Assembly (NCBI GenBank): GCA_009775365.1
Contig: VSPM01000079.1
Coordinates: 1 to 11,360, forward strand
Direction of reading: 5' to 3'
Source of the DNA: Muribaculaceae bacterium
GTDB lineage: Bacteria > Bacteroidota > Bacteroidia > Bacteroidales > Muribaculaceae
DNA: 11,360 nt
Of the stretch, positions 1 through 7,294 are shown piece after piece; within the stretch, counting starts at the first letter, position 1, and each line of letters opens with the position of its first letter. Made by a program: the position numbers and the translations under genes. The notes beneath the pieces are model-generated. The model was not told where the DNA came from, searched no databases, and saw nothing but the letters and a program-made list of their open reading frames with translations.

Positions 1-420
1 CAAGGACTTTTACAAATTTAATCGCCTAAAGATTAGATGTTTAACAGCATAAATTCAATTTTTGTCATCTACTGAAAGGCGAAATAAATAAGATACAGTT
101 GTGATATTATAAATGATTCGATAAATAACGGCAAAAAATACTGTAAAAATATGTAATCGGTTGAACAAAATGAATGCCCGGTTGTTACAATTACATAGTA
201 ACTAATAGTAAAATTGCCATGAAAAGTTATTTTTCGTATTCGGGCATCAATAAATTCTATGATGCCATCAAGCAAGGGTGCATCCGTCATCCTTTTTTCG
301 GAGAATGGAATGTGACTGAATCAGAACATGAATTTAAAGCGAATCAGAATTTTCCGGAAATAAGTGAATTATATTATTAGCAGTCAAAACAAACAGAGCA
401 TAAACTGCGGAACTCTTAAA
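1..420. other. AT-rich intergenic stretch with no confident gene
   Basis: This stretch lies beyond the terminator of the minus-strand efflux operon. It is markedly more AT-rich than the genes to its right, especially over 1-170. I see no tRNA, no obvious insertion-sequence end, no tandem repeat and no TAnnTTTG promoter box. One short plus-strand ORF (174-380) is listed separately with low confidence. A minus-strand ORF across the same bases has no recognisable features and looks like chance. Confidence 0.6.
174..380 (+). CDS. Doubtful small ORF, unknown function
   Basis: I do not recognise this 68-residue reading frame. It can start at ATG 174 or, more plausibly, at ATG 222, which would give 52 residues beginning MKSYFSYSGINKFYDAI and ending in Tyr-Tyr. 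From 222 onward the product is polar and aromatic-rich, with no membrane segment, signal peptide or Cys/His metal motif. Codon choice over about 240-330 looks coding-like (GGC ATC, GCC ATC AAG, TTC GGA GAA), but there is no promoter box or ribosome site in front and no homologue I can name. It could be a small orphan protein, the remnant of a larger gene, or chance. It points towards the terminator at 421-455, which could serve it on the plus strand, although the T-rich tail favours the other direction. Confidence 0.2.
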   Translation: MPGCYNYIVTNSKIAMKSYFSYSGINKFYDAIKQGCIRHPFFGEWNVTESEHEFKANQNFPEISELYY

Positions 421-455
421 CAATGCCGCCACCCCGGGAAAGGGTGGCGGCATTG
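421..455 (-). terminator. Hairpin terminator of the efflux operon
   Basis: The hairpin has a perfect 14-bp stem (421-434 with 442-455, arm CAATGCCGCCACCC) and a 7-nt loop. It lies 44 nt past the stop codon of the PII-like gene. Read on the minus strand the stem is followed by TTTAAGAG, a short T-run, whereas the plus-strand side has no T-run. This is therefore best read as the intrinsic terminator of the minus-strand operon. Confidence 0.85.
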
Positions 456-499
456 TCTGTTAGCAAGTTGTCTTATAAATTACACTGTGAAAGCGATTT

Positions 500-793
500 T
501 CAGATTGTTCTTGTGATTTGCCATACGAAAGCCCTGAGTCCGAGCAAAGGTTTTGACTCGTCGAGCGCTTTCAGCTTCTCAAGCACAGAGTCAAGACGAT
601 TGTCTTCAACTATTGTGAGAATAGCGCCTCCGAGCGAAGGCCATGCATGGCTGCCATAATGGGGTTCACCCTTTACGCTGCCTCGTCCTTGTGTTTCGCC
701 GAAAGAAGTGAATCCTCTGCACGAATTTTTTTCAAGGAGGTCTATGATGGCCTCATGGTGTGCCTGGTCGTAGGCTATGAATATTGCTTGCAT
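500..793 (-). CDS. PII/CutA-like small signalling protein at end of RND operon
   Basis: This 97-residue cytosolic protein has the layout of the ferredoxin-like PII/CutA superfamily. A first strand (MQAIFIAYD) is followed by a helix (about 12-23), a strand and an extended glycine-rich loop equivalent to the PII T-loop (about 31-56, containing GRG, KGEPHYG and SHAW). Then come strand GGAILTIVED, a helix (66-78) and a closing strand near 85-93. His45 and His49 in the loop, with Cys25, His12 and His13, could bind a metal, but this is inference. Small PII-like proteins, including the DUF3240 group, are known next to RND efflux genes, especially metal pumps, and are thought to sense a ligand and modulate the pump. 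The ATG lies 11 nt after the pump's stop codon, so the two are almost certainly co-transcribed. The superfamily call is fairly good; the ligand and function are unknown. Confidence 0.75.
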   Translation of the reverse strand: MQAIFIAYDQAHHEAIIDLLEKNSCRGFTSFGETQGRGSVKGEPHYGSHAWPSLGGAILTIVEDNRLDSVLEKLKALDESKPLLGLRAFVWQITRTI

Positions 794-804
794 TTTATTA
801 ATAC

Positions 805-3800
805 TTAGATTTTTACAGAGTTTTTGCCGGATGATTCGAGGGCTTCTTTGCGTAGTTTGCGGCGACGGTTCTTAACTCCGTTGCCTGCAAACACGCAGTA
901 GAGCACCGGAACAAACAGCAGGGTGAGTATTGTAGAGAACGTGAGGCCGCCAATCACGGCAGTGCCCATCGGCCGCCACATCTCGGCGCCTTGTCCGCTG
1001 CCTACTGCCATCGGCACCATGCCGAGAATGGTGGTGAGAGTGGTCATAACCACAGGACGAAGGCGAGACTTGCCGCCAAGAATAACAGCATTGCGTATGC
1101 CCATGCCTCTTTCTCTGTTGAGCGAGATGTAGTCAATGAGCACGATACCGTTCTTCACAACTATACCGATAAGCATAATCGCGCCAATCATGCTCATCAC
1201 ATTAAGAGTGTGGCCGGAAATCCAGAGAATAAGGAACACGCCGGAGAATGCGAAGAGCAATGATGTCATAATGATGCCGGGATATGTGAAGCTTTCAAAC
1301 TGAGCGGCCATCACGATATACACGAGCAGGATAATAAGCACGCCAAGCATAAGAAGGTCGGAGAAAGAGTCTTGCTGGTCTTCGTATGAACCGGCAAGCC
1401 CGATGTTGATGCCGGAGGGAATGTGCATTTCATCTATTCTAAGCTGCGCTTCGGTCACAACCTGGCTCATCGGCACTCCGTCTACCACGGCCGACACGGT
1501 GATTATTCGTTCGCGGTCTTTACGCTCGATGGTAGGAGGCGTGAATCGCTCCACAACTTTGCCAAGTTCTTTGATTCTGACTCCAGCGCCCAACGGTGTG
1601 TAGACAATGATGTTCTCGATGTCGGAGAGAGATGTTCTGTTCTCTTTGTCATACATCACTTTTATGTCATATTCCTCGCCGTCTTCACGGAATCGTGAGG
1701 CCGTGGAGCCGTTTATGCGGTTTCGCAAATAATAAGCGGCTGTCTGTAGGTTTAGCCCGTAGAGTGCAAGTTTCTCTCGATCGAAGTCAACTTGATATTC
1801 GGGCTGATAGTCCGAACGTGAGATCGTGATGTCGGCAGTGCCCGGAATACCTTCGAGGATGCGTTTGAGCTGTTGGGCCACAGAGTCGGTCTCTGTGAAG
1901 TCGTAGCCATAGATCTCGAAGTCTACGGTAGCCTGGCCACCCATTCCTTGCCCGCGTCCGCCGCCGATATTCACCTGTGCTTTGCTGAACTCCGGGAAGC
2001 CGTTTTCAATGTCTTTTCGCATTTCGTCGGCTATCTCTTTTATGCCTCTGTCGCGGTCGCCCGGGTCGAGCAGGCGGATGTTCATTGAGATTATATGTGA
2101 GCCATTGTCAGACAAAGATGCGAAAGTATTGTCGGAACTTGCAGGGCCTACTGTGTAGCTCGACACAAGAATCTCCGGATATTTCGCCCTCCAGAGGGAG
2201 TCAAGTCGGCGAGTGGCGTCTTGCGAAATCTCTACACGGGTGCCTATCGGTGTTTCAAGCGACACGCCGAGGCGGCCGTCGTCTTGAGTAGGGAAGAACT
2301 CTGTGCCCACCTGTTTCATAAGGAATATCGAGCCTATGAATGTGGCAAGACAGATAATTATTGTCACAGCACGATGGGCAACCACTTTTGATAGCAGCCA
2401 GGCATAACCGTTGTCGAACTTGTCGAGACCTTTCTCGATGGGGCCGAAAAACACTTTATAAAACTTAGAGTGTTTTGTGTTGAGTCGCAGCCATTGGGAA
2501 CAAAGCATCGGTGTGAGAGAAAGGGCACAGGTGGTGGAGATAATCATCATGATTGTCACCATCCATCCGAGCTGGCGGAACAGCACGCCTGTCATGCCGG
2601 TCACGAGGGTAAGAGGGAAGAACACGGCAATAAGGGTGAGGGTAGAGGCAATTACTGAGATGGCCACCTCGTTGGTGCCATGCACGGCTGCCTGTTTCGG
2701 GTCGGAGCCTCTTTCAATGTGAGTGGTTACGTTTTCAAGCACCACAATTGCATCGTCTACCACCATGCCGATAGAAATAGACAACGCGGAAAGCGACACG
2801 ATGTTGAGAGTGTTGCCGGTGGCGAACAGATATATGAACGATGCAATCAGCGACACAGGAATCGTTATCACGATGATCATCGTTGCTCTCCATCTGCCGA
2901 GGAACACGAACACCACAATCATCACGAAAAGAAGTGCGTAAAGCACGGTTTCCTCAAGCGAGGCAATTGTGTTGCGGATGTTGTCGGATGTGTCGACAAT
3001 CACTCCAAGTTTCACGTCAGAGGGGAGGTTCTTCTGAAGCTTTGGCAGCATCTGCATAACTTTATCAGATATTGCCACAGAGTTTGCGCCTGATTGCTTC
3101 TGGATAATAATCATGGCACCCTCTCTGCCTCCGATGTAGGTTTGCTGTGTTCTCTCTTCGAGCGAGTCATCCACACGGGCCACATCTTTAAGGTATATCA
3201 CGCGTCCCTGATAGGTTCCCACAGGTATATTCTCCATTTGCGACGCTTCGTCAAACTCTCCCTGCACTCTAAGGGCATAAGTGTTGGAGCCTATATCGAA
3301 GGAGCCGCCCGGCACATTGCGGTTTTCCGCACCAATAACCGATGCTATTGTCTCGACAGAAAGGTTGTAGGCTTCGAGGCGGTTGGGGTCGCAATAAATG
3401 TGGATTTCTCTCTTTGGTGCGCCGGATATTGACACAGTGCCCACACCGTCAACGCGCGCAAGCGGGTTCGCCACGTTGTCGTCAAGAATTTTGTAGAGGC
3501 CGGCCATGCTTTCTTTTGCTTCCACAGAAAGGAGGCAAATAGGAATCATGTCGGTTGAAAACTTGAATATGATAGGGTTTTCTGAATCATCGGGGAGTGA
3601 TGATTTCACCATGTCGAGCTTGTCGCGGACATCGTTGGTGAGCACGTCAATGTCATAGCCATATTCAAATTCAAGCGTTATGACTGAGGTGTTCTCACGT
3701 GAGTCAGACGTGATATGCTTGAGATGCTCCACTGAGTTGAGAGTGTTCTCAAGAGGCTTGGTGATGTTTTGCTCAATGTCTTCGGCACTTGCGCCCGGAT

Positions 3801-3951
3801 ACATTGTGATAACCATTATAGTGTTGGTGTCGATGTCCGGGTAAAGGTCAATCGGAAGTTTGGCGAGTGAAAACAGACCGAGAATAATCACTGTCACGAA
3901 ACATAGCGTGGTCGTGATTGGTCTCTTCACTGCCGATGCGTATAACGACAT
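805..3951 (-). CDS. RND multidrug efflux pump, inner-membrane subunit (HAE1/AcrB-like)
   Basis: This 1048-residue protein has the full length of AcrB/MexB-type transporters, which use the proton gradient to expel substrates through a TolC channel. TM1 is at about 11-30, the first periplasmic porter and docking domain at 31-330, and TM2-TM6 at about 333-482. TM7 is at about 527-547, the second periplasmic domain at 548-860, and TM8-TM12 at about 865-1020. The proton-relay residues are present: Asp399-Asp400 in GMVVDDAIVVLENV (TM4) and Lys933 in GIVVKNGIVLID (TM10), followed by RLRPVVMTTLTTILG (TM11). The double Asp and overall pattern fit HAE1 (drug and amphiphile) pumps rather than CzcA/CusA metal pumps. 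A glycine-rich loop lies at residues 663-672. The gene follows the fusion-protein gene after 41 nt and precedes the PII-like gene by 11 nt. Exact substrates cannot be read from sequence; drugs, bile acids or toxic metabolites are typical. Confidence 0.96.
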   Translation of the reverse strand: MSLYASAVKRPITTTLCFVTVIILGLFSLAKLPIDLYPDIDTNTIMVITMYPGASAEDIEQNITKPLENTLNSVEHLKHITSDSRENTSVITLEFEYGYDIDVLTNDVRDKLDMVKSSLPDDSENPIIFKFSTDMIPICLLSVEAKESMAGLYKILDDNVANPLARVDGVGTVSISGAPKREIHIYCDPNRLEAYNLSVETIASVIGAENRNVPGGSFDIGSNTYALRVQGEFDEASQMENIPVGTYQGRVIYLKDVARVDDSLEERTQQTYIGGREGAMIIIQKQSGANSVAISDKVMQMLPKLQKNLPSDVKLGVIVDTSDNIRNTIASLEETVLYALLFVMIVVFVFLGRWRATMIIVITIPVSLIASFIYLFATGNTLNIVSLSALSISIGMVVDDAIVVLENVTTHIERGSDPKQAAVHGTNEVAISVIASTLTLIAVFFPLTLVTGMTGVLFRQLGWMVTIMMIISTTCALSLTPMLCSQWLRLNTKHSKFYKVFFGPIEKGLDKFDNGYAWLLSKVVAHRAVTIIICLATFIGSIFLMKQVGTEFFPTQDDGRLGVSLETPIGTRVEISQDATRRLDSLWRAKYPEILVSSYTVGPASSDNTFASLSDNGSHIISMNIRLLDPGDRDRGIKEIADEMRKDIENGFPEFSKAQVNIGGGRGQGMGGQATVDFEIYGYDFTETDSVAQQLKRILEGIPGTADITISRSDYQPEYQVDFDREKLALYGLNLQTAAYYLRNRINGSTASRFREDGEEYDIKVMYDKENRTSLSDIENIIVYTPLGAGVRIKELGKVVERFTPPTIERKDRERIITVSAVVDGVPMSQVVTEAQLRIDEMHIPSGINIGLAGSYEDQQDSFSDLLMLGVLIILLVYIVMAAQFESFTYPGIIMTSLLFAFSGVFLILWISGHTLNVMSMIGAIMLIGIVVKNGIVLIDYISLNRERGMGIRNAVILGGKSRLRPVVMTTLTTILGMVPMAVGSGQGAEMWRPMGTAVIGGLTFSTILTLLFVPVLYCVFAGNGVKNRRRKLRKEALESSGKNSVKI

Positions 3952-3992
3952 TTTATTTCTGATTTTAAAAGATTATGATAATAGGGAAGGCC

Positions 3993-5054
3993 TTATTTAG
4001 ATATTTCAACCTGGGCGCCGTCTGCAAGTTTTGCCTGGCCTGATATCACTACTTGAGAACCCGGTTCCACACCCGAAAGCAATTCATAGGAATCGCCGAG
4101 ACGTTGGCCGAGTTCCACTTTGTTGTAGCTGACTTTGCCGTTGCTGTATACATACACATAATGGTTGCCTGAGCCGGGTTGCTTCACTACTGCTCTGTCG
4201 GGCACTACAACATGGTCAGCCACGCCAAGGTTCAGTTTCACGCGTCCGAACATGCCTGGCAATATTCTGCTGTCGGGATTTTGCACTGTTATCTCCACGC
4301 CAAACGTGCGGCTGTTGGAGTCAACTGTAGGGGCCACCATTGTTATTACACCTTGGAAAAGTTCGTCGCCATAAGTGTCGAACTTAACTTCTGCCGGCAT
4401 CCCTTTCTTGATATGCGAAAGTTCGCTTTCCGACACGTTTATGATGATTTTTACTGGCTGCACCTGAGCCACTGTAAGGATGGGGAGTGTGCCGGTCATG
4501 TCGCCCGGGTCGTAGTTGCGTGCAGTGACAATCCCGTTGATCGGAGAAACGAGCAGCGTGTTTTCTTTGACGTTGCGGAGTGTGCGCTCTGCTGAAGCCA
4601 GAGTGTTTTTTGCATTGGTGAGCTGCAGCTGCATCTGGTCAACGTTCTGCTGTGTGCCACCTCCGATTTTGAGAAGTTCTACAGCGCGGTCGTAATTTAT
4701 CTGCACATTCTCAAGATTGGCTTTGGCATTAGCCACCTGCGTTTCGTAGGTGGATGTGTTGACATCGTCGAGCAGGGCAAGTTTCTGGCCTTTCGACACC
4801 CTGATGCCTTCATCCACGTATATTTCCTTTATTCGGTTTGGTGCTGATGCAGAAATGTTGTTGATTAGCTCCGGTTCTACAGTGGCGGTGTAGTTCCCTT
4901 CCTGCACCACCTCGCGGCTTTCAACTGTTTCTACTTTTACGAGGCTTTTCTTTTCCTCCTGTTTCTCTGTGCCGGTGTTTTTTTCTCCCGAGCAAGAGGG
5001 GATAACTACTGATGTCAGGAAAAAGAGAGATAAGATTAACGGGTATTTTTTCAT
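3993..5054 (-). CDS. RND efflux periplasmic adaptor (membrane fusion protein), lipoprotein
   Basis: This 353-residue HlyD/AcrA-family adaptor bridges the RND pump and the outer-membrane channel. The N-terminus has a lipoprotein signal (MKKYPLILSL..., lipidation Cys21 in VIPSC; the Pro at -2 is slightly atypical). A charged linker follows (24-38). The first half of the lipoyl/barrel-sandwich domain is at about 53-97, a heptad-like alpha-hairpin at about 100-164, and the second lipoyl half at 165-195 (SPINGIVTARNYDPGD). The beta-barrel covers about 200-275 (ending LPGMFGRVKL) and the membrane-proximal domain about 280-353. Length and domain order are normal. It lies 18 nt after the channel gene and 41 nt before the pump gene in the same direction, which is the usual order of a tripartite cassette. 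Confidence 0.95.
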   Translation of the reverse strand: MKKYPLILSLFFLTSVVIPSCSGEKNTGTEKQEEKKSLVKVETVESREVVQEGNYTATVEPELINNISASAPNRIKEIYVDEGIRVSKGQKLALLDDVNTSTYETQVANAKANLENVQINYDRAVELLKIGGGTQQNVDQMQLQLTNAKNTLASAERTLRNVKENTLLVSPINGIVTARNYDPGDMTGTLPILTVAQVQPVKIIINVSESELSHIKKGMPAEVKFDTYGDELFQGVITMVAPTVDSNSRTFGVEITVQNPDSRILPGMFGRVKLNLGVADHVVVPDRAVVKQPGSGNHYVYVYSNGKVSYNKVELGQRLGDSYELLSGVEPGSQVVISGQAKLADGAQVEISK

Positions 5055-5072
5055 TTGTTAGATTATTTTCAA

Positions 5073-6398
5073 TTATAATTCTGGTTCTTTTCCGAGGAGG
5101 AGATCAAGTTCTGATGTAGACACAAGGAAATTGTAGATGGATTGCAGATATGTGAGTTGCGCAGAAGTGTTGGCGAGTTCGCTGTCGCGTAGGTCGAGGA
5201 AAGACGCCGCACCTATCTCGAAACTTTTCTGCATTATCTCATGCGCTTTTTTAGCCTGCTTCACTCCTTCTGCGCTTGATTCGATTTGTCGGGCCTCGCG
5301 GTTGATGTTGCTTATGGCAAGGTCAACCTGCATGTTAAGATTGTTGAGAAGGTCTTCTCGTTGAATCTCTATTTCTTTCAGCTGCACTTTTGCTTGTTTG
5401 AGCCCGTAATATTTCGATCCTCCGGAAAATATAGGCACCGAAAGTTGAAGCCCGACTGTGCTGTAGGGATTAAATTCCTGATTTTTGAAAGGTGATCCAT
5501 TGCTCAGAGAGAGCCATGAAAGATTGAACGACGCGCCGAGAGTAGGTAGCCATGCGAGTTTTTTCAAGTCAACATTTTTGGAGAGCAGTTGTTTCTGAAT
5601 GTCAAGCGAGCGTAATGAAGAGTTGTCGGAGAGCGAGTTGTCGGCATTTGAAGGATACACATACATGTCACGCTGCATATCTTCGAGAGTTACGTCAGGC
5701 TCTATTTCGATGTCTCCTGCAATTCCCATGAGCACTTTCAGCTGCAGGCTGCACTGCTTTATGGCTATGTCGGCTTGAAGCAGTTCGGGCTCAAGATTTG
5801 ACACCTGCACAGATGAACGCAACACATCATATTCAGAGGCAGTGCCGGCTTTGAATTGCTTTTCGTAGACTTCGGCATTAAGTTTTGCTATATCGTAATT
5901 CTCTTTCACCACCTTGTGGGAGGCCTTGGCCAGCATAAGTGCGTAATAAGCCTTGTTAATGTTGTTTACAAGGTCGAGCCTTGATGCGCGTGCGCTTTCC
6001 AGGTTAGCGAGGATCTGGGTGTCGGATATGCTGATAGATTTCCAAAGAGTGGGGGCGATTAGTGGCAAAGAGGCATTGAACCCCATGTTCCAGGTGTTGT
6101 CGGAACCCATTTTAAGGCTTTGGCTCTCGCCTCCCATGTTCATGCGAATTGTCTGAAGTTCGATAGACCGCTGGTAGGCGGCGGAAAAATCGATTGAAGG
6201 GAATAATGACGCAAGTGTTTCCTTTTTGGCATAGTTCACCTTCTTTATCTCCATGTTGGCAATACGCACGGTAGGATTGTCGCGCAGAGCTATCTCCACA
6301 CACTGTTGCCGAGAAAGTGTGAGAAGTTCGCATTTTCCCGGCAGTATGGTTGTGAAACATGCCATACATGCCAGGCTGAGTTTTAATAATAATTTCAT
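5073..6398 (-). CDS. TolC-like outer-membrane efflux channel (OEP family)
   Basis: This 441-residue outer-membrane factor forms the exit duct of the tripartite pump. An N-terminal signal peptide (hydrophobic stretch at about 3-20) is followed by the family opening LTLSRQQCVEIALRDNPTVRIA. Two related halves of long alpha-helical hairpins with beta segments follow, the second recognisable from about residue 285. The typical motif YSTVGLQLSVPIFSGG is at about 320, with the conserved transition to the second helix pair (YYGLKQAKVQLKEIE) after it. The end retains the YLQSIYNFLVSTSELDLLLG pattern seen at the C-terminus of these channels. I see no convincing lipobox, so it is probably a non-lipidated type. 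It is the first structural gene of the cassette, 71 nt after the TetR gene. Confidence 0.95.
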   Translation of the reverse strand: MKLLLKLSLACMACFTTILPGKCELLTLSRQQCVEIALRDNPTVRIANMEIKKVNYAKKETLASLFPSIDFSAAYQRSIELQTIRMNMGGESQSLKMGSDNTWNMGFNASLPLIAPTLWKSISISDTQILANLESARASRLDLVNNINKAYYALMLAKASHKVVKENYDIAKLNAEVYEKQFKAGTASEYDVLRSSVQVSNLEPELLQADIAIKQCSLQLKVLMGIAGDIEIEPDVTLEDMQRDMYVYPSNADNSLSDNSSLRSLDIQKQLLSKNVDLKKLAWLPTLGASFNLSWLSLSNGSPFKNQEFNPYSTVGLQLSVPIFSGGSKYYGLKQAKVQLKEIEIQREDLLNNLNMQVDLAISNINREARQIESSAEGVKQAKKAHEIMQKSFEIGAASFLDLRDSELANTSAQLTYLQSIYNFLVSTSELDLLLGKEPEL

Positions 6399-6469
6399 TT
6401 CGGGTTGTTTTTATGTCTTTTGTGGCAGCAAATGCCGCCGTTGTTTTTAATAATAAAAAGCAGTATCAG
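6399..6469 (-). other. Spacer between tetR-type gene and channel gene
   Basis: This 71-bp gap has no TAnnTTTG box on the minus strand. It holds a weak 6-bp hairpin (GGCGGC with GCTGCC around 6424-6439, one G-U pair) without a convincing T-run. I therefore see no separate promoter for the efflux genes, which favours read-through from the tetR promoter. The weak hairpin might lower expression or protect an mRNA end. Confidence 0.4.
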
Positions 6470-7108
6470 TCATTCTTGTAGAATGGATGTTTCTTTGAGA
6501 AGGTTGTCAAGAATTTCTATCCCTTTTTGAGAACAGATTCCTCTAAGAAAAACGATACATATTGAGTCGTAGACCTCAAGCAATGTGATGTCGGGAGGGA
6601 ATAGTTCTTCCATTCTTTTAAGCGACTCCATCTGAATTATCATCATCTTGCATTGCACCATATAGTTGATGTCGTCTCTGAAGTAACCTTCTTCCACACC
6701 TTTATGCATCAGAGTCACGAGGCTTTCCAGAAAAAGATTTTTAGATTCATTGGTGTTTGTTCTGGCATCGGCAAACTGAGAGTCCATGTCTTTGAAAAAG
6801 TCGACGTTCACTTTGCTCATCAGGTCGCGATGATGGAGAAACCCTGTAAGAATAGCCTCCATTATATTGGCAGAGTTCTCAAGTGTAGTCTTATATTTCA
6901 TACACAATTGGTTGTGCATGGATTTTAAAGCTTCCGACACCATTTGGCTCTTATTGTCGAAAATTTCGTAAAGTGTTCGTTTCGACATTTGCAGGGATGC
7001 GGCAATCGAGTCCATCGTAGTGGCTTTCAACCCGTTCCTCAGCAATATGTCGGTAATTGACTCGAGCAGCTCTTCATAAGCCTCCGGAGTCATATCTTCG
7101 CGTGTCAT
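6470..7108 (-). CDS. TetR/AcrR-family transcriptional regulator of the efflux operon
   Basis: Read from ATG 7108 the protein has 212 residues, a normal TetR-family length. The N-terminal DNA-binding domain has helix 1 at about 8-25 and the helix-turn-helix at about 30-53 (TTMDSIAASLQMSKRTLYEIFDNK region; Ser42, Lys43, Thr45, Tyr47 and Phe50 are typical). The C-terminal two thirds is an all-helical ligand and dimer domain, unlike any specific relative I can name. The frame is open further upstream to a TTG at 7147, but that lies beyond the -7 promoter box at 7134-7141, so I prefer ATG 7108; ATG 7093 is also possible. The gene is upstream of and collinear with the efflux genes. It probably represses its own promoter and the operon until a pump substrate binds. 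Confidence 0.9.
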   Translation of the reverse strand: MTREDMTPEAYEELLESITDILLRNGLKATTMDSIAASLQMSKRTLYEIFDNKSQMVSEALKSMHNQLCMKYKTTLENSANIMEAILTGFLHHRDLMSKVNVDFFKDMDSQFADARTNTNESKNLFLESLVTLMHKGVEEGYFRDDINYMVQCKMMIIQMESLKRMEELFPPDITLLEVYDSICIVFLRGICSQKGIEILDNLLKETSILQE

Positions 7109-7133
7109 TTCAAGATGTTTTTGAATTCGGGTG

Positions 7134-7141
7134 CAAATGTA
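7134..7141 (-). promoter_or_regulatory. -7 promoter box of the tetR/efflux operon
   Basis: On the minus strand this reads TACATTTG, an exact match to the Bacteroidota -7 consensus TAnnTTTG. No clear TTTG sits at the expected -33 position; that zone is the AT-rich dyad at 7146-7182. The predicted transcription start near 7127 gives a leader of about 19 nt to ATG 7108. This decides against the TTG start upstream. Confidence 0.7.
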
Positions 7142-7145
7142 TAAC

Positions 7146-7182
7146 AAAAAACCGAAAACTAAAATATGGTTTTCGGTTTTTT
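7146..7182 (-). promoter_or_regulatory. Perfect 14-9-14 dyad at the tetR promoter: operator or terminator
   Basis: The left arm AAAAAACCGAAAAC (7146-7159) and right arm GTTTTCGGTTTTTT (7169-7182) are exact reverse complements around a 9-nt spacer. Read on the minus strand it sits 4 bp upstream of the -7 box and covers the -33 zone, where a TetR-family operator would lie. It also looks like an intrinsic terminator in either direction, since the stem is flanked by A and T runs. A separate hairpin at 7222-7259 already serves the upstream threonine dehydrogenase gene, which makes an operator role plausible. Both roles could be combined. Confidence 0.6.
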
Positions 7183-7221
7183 GGTGATAAATTATTCATA
7201 AAGGAATAATGGGATAAAATA

Positions 7222-7259
7222 ATAGCGAAATGGAACAATTCAATGTCGCATTTCGCTAT
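7222..7259 (-). terminator. Hairpin terminator after the threonine dehydrogenase gene
   Basis: An 11-bp perfect stem (ATAGCGAAATG at 7222-7232 with CATTTCGCTAT at 7249-7259) encloses a 16-nt loop. It begins about 35 nt past the stop codon of the dehydrogenase gene on the minus strand and is followed in that direction by TATTTTAT. The position and T-rich tail fit a terminator, though the loop is long and the stem AT-rich. Confidence 0.6.
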
Positions 7260-7294
7260 ATATAGCAGACTGTTGTCAGTTAGTCTTGCATGTA

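Noticed and set aside
421..659. Plus-strand frame beginning inside the terminator hairpin
   Set aside because: It starts in a hairpin arm and runs antisense to the PII-like gene; no coding features.
2680..3093. 137-residue plus-strand frame antisense to the RND pump gene
   Set aside because: It lies wholly within the well-supported pump gene. Its translation is His/Arg-rich and low in structure, typical of antisense frames in a GC-balanced gene.
4179..4595. 138-residue plus-strand frame antisense to the adaptor gene
   Set aside because: It overlaps the adaptor gene completely, has no promoter or family motif, and its His/Cys/Val-rich composition reflects the opposite strand.
7109..7147. Longer TetR protein starting at TTG 7147
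   Set aside because: The -7 box TACATTTG at 7134-7141 lies inside this extension, so the mRNA would begin after it.
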